Assembly (NCBI GenBank): GCA_964598725.1
Contig: CAZRCW010000008.1
Span: 1-5,641 of the forward strand
DNA length: 5,641 bases
Reading direction: 5' to 3'
Origin: JAGOTP01 sp964598725
Lineage (GTDB): Bacteria; Patescibacteriota; Patescibacteriia; 2-12-FULL-60-25
The translations under genes and the position numbers were made by a program. Positions 3,804 through 5,641 of the stretch are shown here, one piece after another. Position 1 is the stretch's first letter. Each line of letters begins with the position of its first letter. The notes under the pieces were generated by a model. It had not been told where the DNA came from. It ran no database searches and saw nothing but the letters and a program-made list of their open reading frames with translations.

Positions 3804-4097
3804 ATGTCTCAGATCCCGACGAACATCCGGGGTGGGGCTCACGACGACGAGCTCGACGCCATCATCCGCGCGGCGCAGGACAGGAAGAAGGCTCTCGCGC
3901 CCACCGTCTACGACTTCGCCATCGGCGACAAGGTTCGCTTCAACAACAGCACACGCCCTCAGTACATGAGGGGCATGCTCGCGACGGTAGTCGCCCGCCG
4001 CCAGACCAAGGTCACGGTCCGGATCGACCAGGACTACGGCAAGTTCCGCGCCGGCCGCGACATCGTCACCCCCACTTCGATCCTCGAGAAGATCTGA
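3804..4097 (+). CDS. SH3/KOW-like small phage protein (97 aa)
   Basis: AAGGAGGT (3789-3796) fixes ATG 3804; the upstream in-frame ATG at 3753 lies in the promoter. After a helical N-terminus (Asp-Asp-Glu-Leu-Asp-Ala-Ile-Ile-Arg-Ala-Ala), residues 38-75 read Phe-x-Ile-Gly-Asp-Lys-Val-Arg-Phe-Asn-Asn-Ser-Thr-Arg-Pro-Gln-Tyr-Met and continue with Gly57, alternating hydrophobic strands (Ala-Thr-Val-Val; Val-Thr-Val-Arg-Ile-Asp) and a closing Thr-Pro-x-Ser-Ile-Leu-Glu. A 'GDKVRF...RPxYxxG...ATV' strand set is a recurring small actinophage protein with an SH3 or KOW-like barrel. Such barrels bind RNA, ribosomal components or proteins; a role in transcription or translation is possible but unproven. 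It is the first gene of a five-gene operon. Confidence 0.88.
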   Translation: MSQIPTNIRGGAHDDELDAIIRAAQDRKKALAPTVYDFAIGDKVRFNNSTRPQYMRGMLATVVARRQTKVTVRIDQDYGKFRAGRDIVTPTSILEKI

Positions 4098-4411
4098 TGT
4101 TCACCAACGCCGACGAGGCATACTACCAGCGCATCGTTGGGGTCATGGAGTACGCTGCGACCCTCGACCCCCAGGCACCGGGTGCCGCTCTCCTTGAGCA
4201 CCTCACAGAACGCTGCCCCGAGTGCGGGCAGGTCCCCACCGGCGACGACACCCAGCTCCACCGGATGCACGACGGCACCGTCATCATCGCGTGCGAGGGG
4301 TACTGGGTCATCGACCCGGGCCTCGTCGGTCTCGCGACCGGGAACTGGATGGACTTCCGCGACAACATCGAAGACTTCGAGTTCTGGAAGGAGACTGGGA
4401 TCAATGACTAA
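4097..4411 (+). CDS. Putative zinc-ribbon protein (104 aa)
   Basis: The ATG at 4097 shares a base with the previous TGA (TGATG). The N-terminal helix (6-37) precedes Cys40-Pro-Glu-Cys43-Gly, then His55, His58 and Cys66, giving a CxxC...H...C ribbon or knuckle. The C-terminal part is aromatic and acidic (Trp70, Trp84, Phe-Arg-Asp-Asn-Ile-Glu-Asp-Phe-Glu-Phe-Trp). Pro47-Thr-Gly-Asp-Asp is encoded by the 18-base repeat shared with the cysteine-rich gene at 2961. It overlaps the next gene by 8 bases (4404-4411). Function unknown. Confidence 0.88.
   Translation: MFTNADEAYYQRIVGVMEYAATLDPQAPGAALLEHLTERCPECGQVPTGDDTQLHRMHDGTVIIACEGYWVIDPGLVGLATGNWMDFRDNIEDFEFWKETGIND
4233..4250 (+). repeat. 18-base exact repeat shared with 3022-3039
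   Basis: Second copy of the stretch encoding Pro-Thr-Gly-Asp-Asp, in the same reading phase, directly after the CxxCG knuckle of its host gene. Confidence 0.7.
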
Positions 4412-4694
4412 GCCCGCCATCGAGGTACCCGTTGCGGAGCCCTCGAACGAGAAGGAGTTCATCGCATTCTGCGTCTACTACATCTACTTCAAGGGGGTCG
4501 AGTTCCTCGACACCGACGAGTACATGGAGGCGGAGATCAACTTCGCCGTCGAGATGGGATTCAGCTTCGAGGAGTACGACGATGACAGCCCGGAATCTCG
4601 CTGGAGCCGCCTCCTCGAGTCACTTGCTCGACAGGCGCACTTCCAGCTGGCCGACATTCACCAGCTCTGCGGACGACACAACCGCCCCAACTGA
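4404..4694 (+). CDS. Hypothetical acidic helical protein (96 aa)
   Basis: The ATG overlaps the previous stop by 8 bases, with GGAAGGAG (4386-4393) 10 bases upstream. The protein begins with a Pro/Glu/Val-rich lead (1-13), followed by an aromatic helix (Phe-Ile-Ala-Phe-Cys-Val-Tyr-Tyr-Ile-Tyr-Phe), acidic helices (Asp-Thr-Asp-Glu-Tyr-Met-Glu-Ala-Glu), an Asp/Glu turn and a final amphipathic helix ending in a His/Arg tail. The aromatic segment is too short and too flanked by charge to be a membrane span. Two isolated cysteines do not form a knuckle. I do not recognise it. The next gene begins 10 bases after its stop. Confidence 0.87.
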   Translation: MTKPAIEVPVAEPSNEKEFIAFCVYYIYFKGVEFLDTDEYMEAEINFAVEMGFSFEEYDDDSPESRWSRLLESLARQAHFQLADIHQLCGRHNRPN

Positions 4695-4704
4695 AGGAGA
4701 AGAA

Positions 4705-5061
4705 GTGGCACTGACCTGGGATGCGCGAGGGTGCGAGGACCCGGAAGCGCTCATGGAAGAACCGCAGTACGACACGACGACAGCCATGGTCTTCGCCTGT
4801 ATGTTCGTCGACATCGGCACCATCTCGAAGGAATCGTACATCGAGTTCACCGCTCGAGTCATCCTCTGGGAGCAGCTGCTCGGGAACATCCGCGGTGACG
4901 GCTACGGCCCCCTCACGCTCGCCGACGTGAAGCGCTACATCGGACTCAAGACCAACGTCCTCACCAAGACGAGGAAGGTCTTCGAGAAGCGGTACGGAGA
5001 TCTCGCCATGGGACAGACCATGGCTCGGGTACGCGAGATGGACAAGGAGCTGACCAAGTGA
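4705..5061 (+). CDS. Hypothetical helical protein, possible HTH at the C-terminus (118 aa)
   Basis: GTG 4705 is chosen because AAGGAG (4694-4699) lies 5 bases before it and because it follows the previous stop at 4694; the open frame continues upstream only as a shadow of the previous gene. Residues 24-60 are helical and hydrophobic (Thr-Ala-Met-Val-Phe-Ala-Cys-Met-Phe-Val; Ala-Arg-Val-Ile-Leu-Trp-Glu-Gln-Leu-Leu-Gly). Residues 70-93 read Leu-Thr-Leu-Ala-Asp-Val-Lys-Arg-Tyr-Ile-Gly-Leu-Lys-Thr-Asn-Val-Leu-Thr-Lys-Thr-Arg-Lys, which fits a helix, a Gly turn and a basic second helix, like a DNA-binding helix-turn-helix. The rest is a charged helix. A DNA-binding role is a guess. Its stop overlaps the next GTG. 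Confidence 0.85.
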   Translation: MALTWDARGCEDPEALMEEPQYDTTTAMVFACMFVDIGTISKESYIEFTARVILWEQLLGNIRGDGYGPLTLADVKRYIGLKTNVLTKTRKVFEKRYGDLAMGQTMARVREMDKELTK

Positions 5062-5390
5062 GCAAGACGCTGAAGATCAAGGTCGATGGCACTGTCGAGG
5101 AACTGCCAGACGCCAGCTACGAGACAATCCGGGCCGGTGTGGGAGGGGGCTGGATCCAGGCCATCCACATCGCCAGCAACTACATGTACATGGACGAGGA
5201 GGGGAAGATGAAGGGCCTCCCGTACAACCATCTGGCCACGATGATCGCCCGTCCGGTTCTCTTCCCCGACGACGACATCCGCGGCGATGCCGTGATCTGC
5301 GGTCCGGGCAACGCTGATGGTGAGCACCTCGAGATCGCTGACCGCGCAGAGCTGGACCACCTCATCTCCGTCATCCAGTCGCTGTACTGA
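5058..5390 (+). CDS. DUF3846-type protein (110 aa)
   Basis: The GTG at 5058 overlaps the preceding TGA (GTGA), with AAGGAG (5044-5049) 8 bases ahead. The features are those I know from the DUF3846 family: an N-terminal strand pair; Val28-Gly-Gly-Gly-Trp-Ile-Gln; Tyr44-Met-Asp-Glu-Glu-Gly-Lys; then Gly-Leu-Pro-x-Asn57-His-Leu-Ala-Thr61; and Asp-Ile-x-Gly-Asp-Ala-Val-Ile at 73-80. Length is normal for a stand-alone member. The family is widespread in phages and plasmids and has no established biochemical role. It is the last gene of its operon, with a hairpin terminator starting 4 bases after its stop. Confidence 0.9.
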   Translation: MSKTLKIKVDGTVEELPDASYETIRAGVGGGWIQAIHIASNYMYMDEEGKMKGLPYNHLATMIARPVLFPDDDIRGDAVICGPGNADGEHLEIADRAELDHLISVIQSLY

Positions 5391-5393
5391 TCC

Positions 5394-5433
5394 CACACCC
5401 AGGTGCCCGGCTTCGGCCGGGTATTCTGGTGTG
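5394..5433 (+). terminator. Double-stem hairpin terminator after the DUF3846 gene
   Basis: CCCGGC (5406-5411) and GCCGGG (5416-5421) close a UUCG tetraloop, the most stable kind. An outer arm, CACACC-c-AG (5394-5402) with CTGGTGTG (5426-5433), encloses it. The T-tract is poor (TATT, 5422-5425). The core and the TCTGGTGT flank match the terminator at 2845-2875. Confidence 0.78.
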
Positions 5434-5451
5434 TCGCGGCATCACGCGATC

Positions 5452-5490
5452 GTGCCCGATGGAGTTTCAACATGAGGGCTCCCAGGGCAC
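5452..5490 (+). promoter_or_regulatory. Hairpin that would hide a GGAG/ATG pair
   Basis: GTGCCC (5452-5457) pairs with GGGCAC (5485-5490). Inside it, GGAG (5461-5464) pairs with CTCC (5479-5482), leaving a 14-base loop that contains ATG 5472. The GGAG is the only ribosome-site-like sequence ahead of that ATG, which opens a 12-codon frame. The pairing is seen; the function is unknown. Confidence 0.45.
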
Positions 5491-5518
5491 TACAGACTGT
5501 CTACCAGTAGCGCCCCTA

Positions 5519-5537
5519 TATGATTGCTCATCGGCGA
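5519..5537 (+). promoter_or_regulatory. Promoter-like -10 with ATCG start for a gene or RNA to the right
   Basis: TATGAT (5519-5524) is followed 5 bases later by ATCGGCGA (5530-5537), matching the layout of the other four intergenic promoters. The -35 is poor: CTGTCT with a 16-base spacer is the best candidate. It would drive transcription of the structured stretch to its right and whatever lies beyond the window. Confidence 0.42.
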
Positions 5538-5577
5538 TACATGGCATCCCACGGACCTCGAGGTTGCTTCCCCTCAG

Positions 5578-5617
5578 GGCATCGCCCGCGCATCGCGTCG
5601 CGCATGACGGGAATGCC
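5578..5617 (+). other. Extended hairpin in the untranslated region
   Basis: GGCAT (5578-5582) pairs with ATGCC (5613-5617), CCCG (5585-5588) with CGGG (5608-5611), CAT (5591-5593) with ATG (5604-5606), and GCG (5595-5597) with CGC (5601-5603), around a 3-base loop. GGCAT also occurs at 5438-5442 and 5543-5547, so ATGCC has alternative partners. No T-tract follows, so it is not an ordinary terminator. Confidence 0.45.
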
Positions 5618-5641
5618 GGCAGAAGGGCTCCCAAAGCGGGC

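Larger units (their letters stand above)
5434..5641. other. Region without a convincing gene; structured, promoter-like
   Basis: No frame here has a ribosome site, length and codon use like the neighbours. A 12-codon ORF (5472-5510) and two arginine-rich open frames running off the edge (plus strand from 5541; minus strand reaching a stop near 5525) are not convincing. The region holds two sizeable hairpins (5452-5490 and 5578-5617), a 10-base palindrome, ACCTCGAGGT (5555-5564), and a promoter-like element near 5519. It could be the leader of the next operon or encode a small RNA. No tRNA cloverleaf was found. Confidence 0.6.

Noticed and set aside
4137..4403. Upstream extension of the gene that starts at 4404
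   Set aside because: Ser/Arg/Thr-rich translation typical of a shadow frame; the cysteine-motif gene at 4097-4411 occupies the region.
5541..5641. Plus-strand open frame from ATG 5541 to the edge
   Set aside because: No ribosome site, an Arg/Gly/Pro-rich product and mixed third-position bases unlike the neighbours; it could only be judged with the sequence beyond the window.
5525..5641. Minus-strand open frame entering from the right edge and stopping near 5525
   Set aside because: Short, arginine-rich and overlapping a hairpin region; a convergent gene cannot be ruled out but is not supported.
5434..5641. tRNA or tmRNA gene
   Set aside because: A TGGTAGAC stretch on the minus strand resembles a D-arm, but no matching acceptor 3' half or GTTC-type T-loop could be placed on either strand.
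1..5641. CRISPR array, insertion sequence or attachment site
   Set aside because: No regularly spaced repeats, no transposase or integrase, and no long terminal inverted repeats were seen.

Overview
The window reads as an accessory or early-gene segment of a tailed phage (or prophage) of a GC-rich actinobacterium, plausibly Streptomyces or a relative. The evidence is the string of very short, tightly packed genes on one strand (4-8 base start/stop overlaps), strong purine-rich ribosome sites, GTG as well as ATG starts, several small zinc-ribbon proteins, a DUF3846-type protein, a phage-style sigma-like protein and a secreted transglycosylase-like protein. No structural, replication or integration gene is visible, and I see no tRNA, rRNA, IS element or CRISPR array. 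The host is inferred from composition and gene style only.

Layout: (A) 1-1631, the end of an operon: the tail of a CxxC protein, two zinc-binding-type small proteins, a secreted Rpf/transglycosylase-like protein, and a sigma-70-like protein. (B) 1711-2257, three coupled tiny genes: an alpha/beta protein, a zinc-ribbon protein and a single-span membrane protein. (C) 2365-2781, one gene for a helix-turn-helix protein with a basic linker and a very acidic tail, followed by a good intrinsic terminator. (D) 2961-3695, three coupled genes, two of them cysteine-rich. (E) 3804-5390, five coupled genes: SH3/KOW-like, zinc-ribbon, two unknown helical proteins and the DUF3846 protein, closed by a second hairpin terminator. 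(F) 5391-5641, no convincing gene; it holds the terminator, two further hairpins and a promoter-like element.

The most interesting signal lies between the genes. Operons B, C, D and E and region F each have a promoter-like -35/-10 pair. In all five, the sequence about 5-7 bases after the -10 begins with ATCG or a close variant, near the expected transcription start. Three of the five (B, C and E) also carry a nearly identical 14-base asymmetric site, consensus MACGATTWGRTAAC, 11-15 bases upstream of the -35. The other two (D and F) instead follow terminators that share an unusual double-stem design. This looks like a phage-specific regulon: one factor may act on operons B, C and E, and two candidates for that factor (the sigma-like protein and the HTH protein) are encoded in the window.

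Genes 554-1631 differ in codon choice from those after 2365 (many CTA leucine codons against none that I could find), which suggests a mosaic origin.
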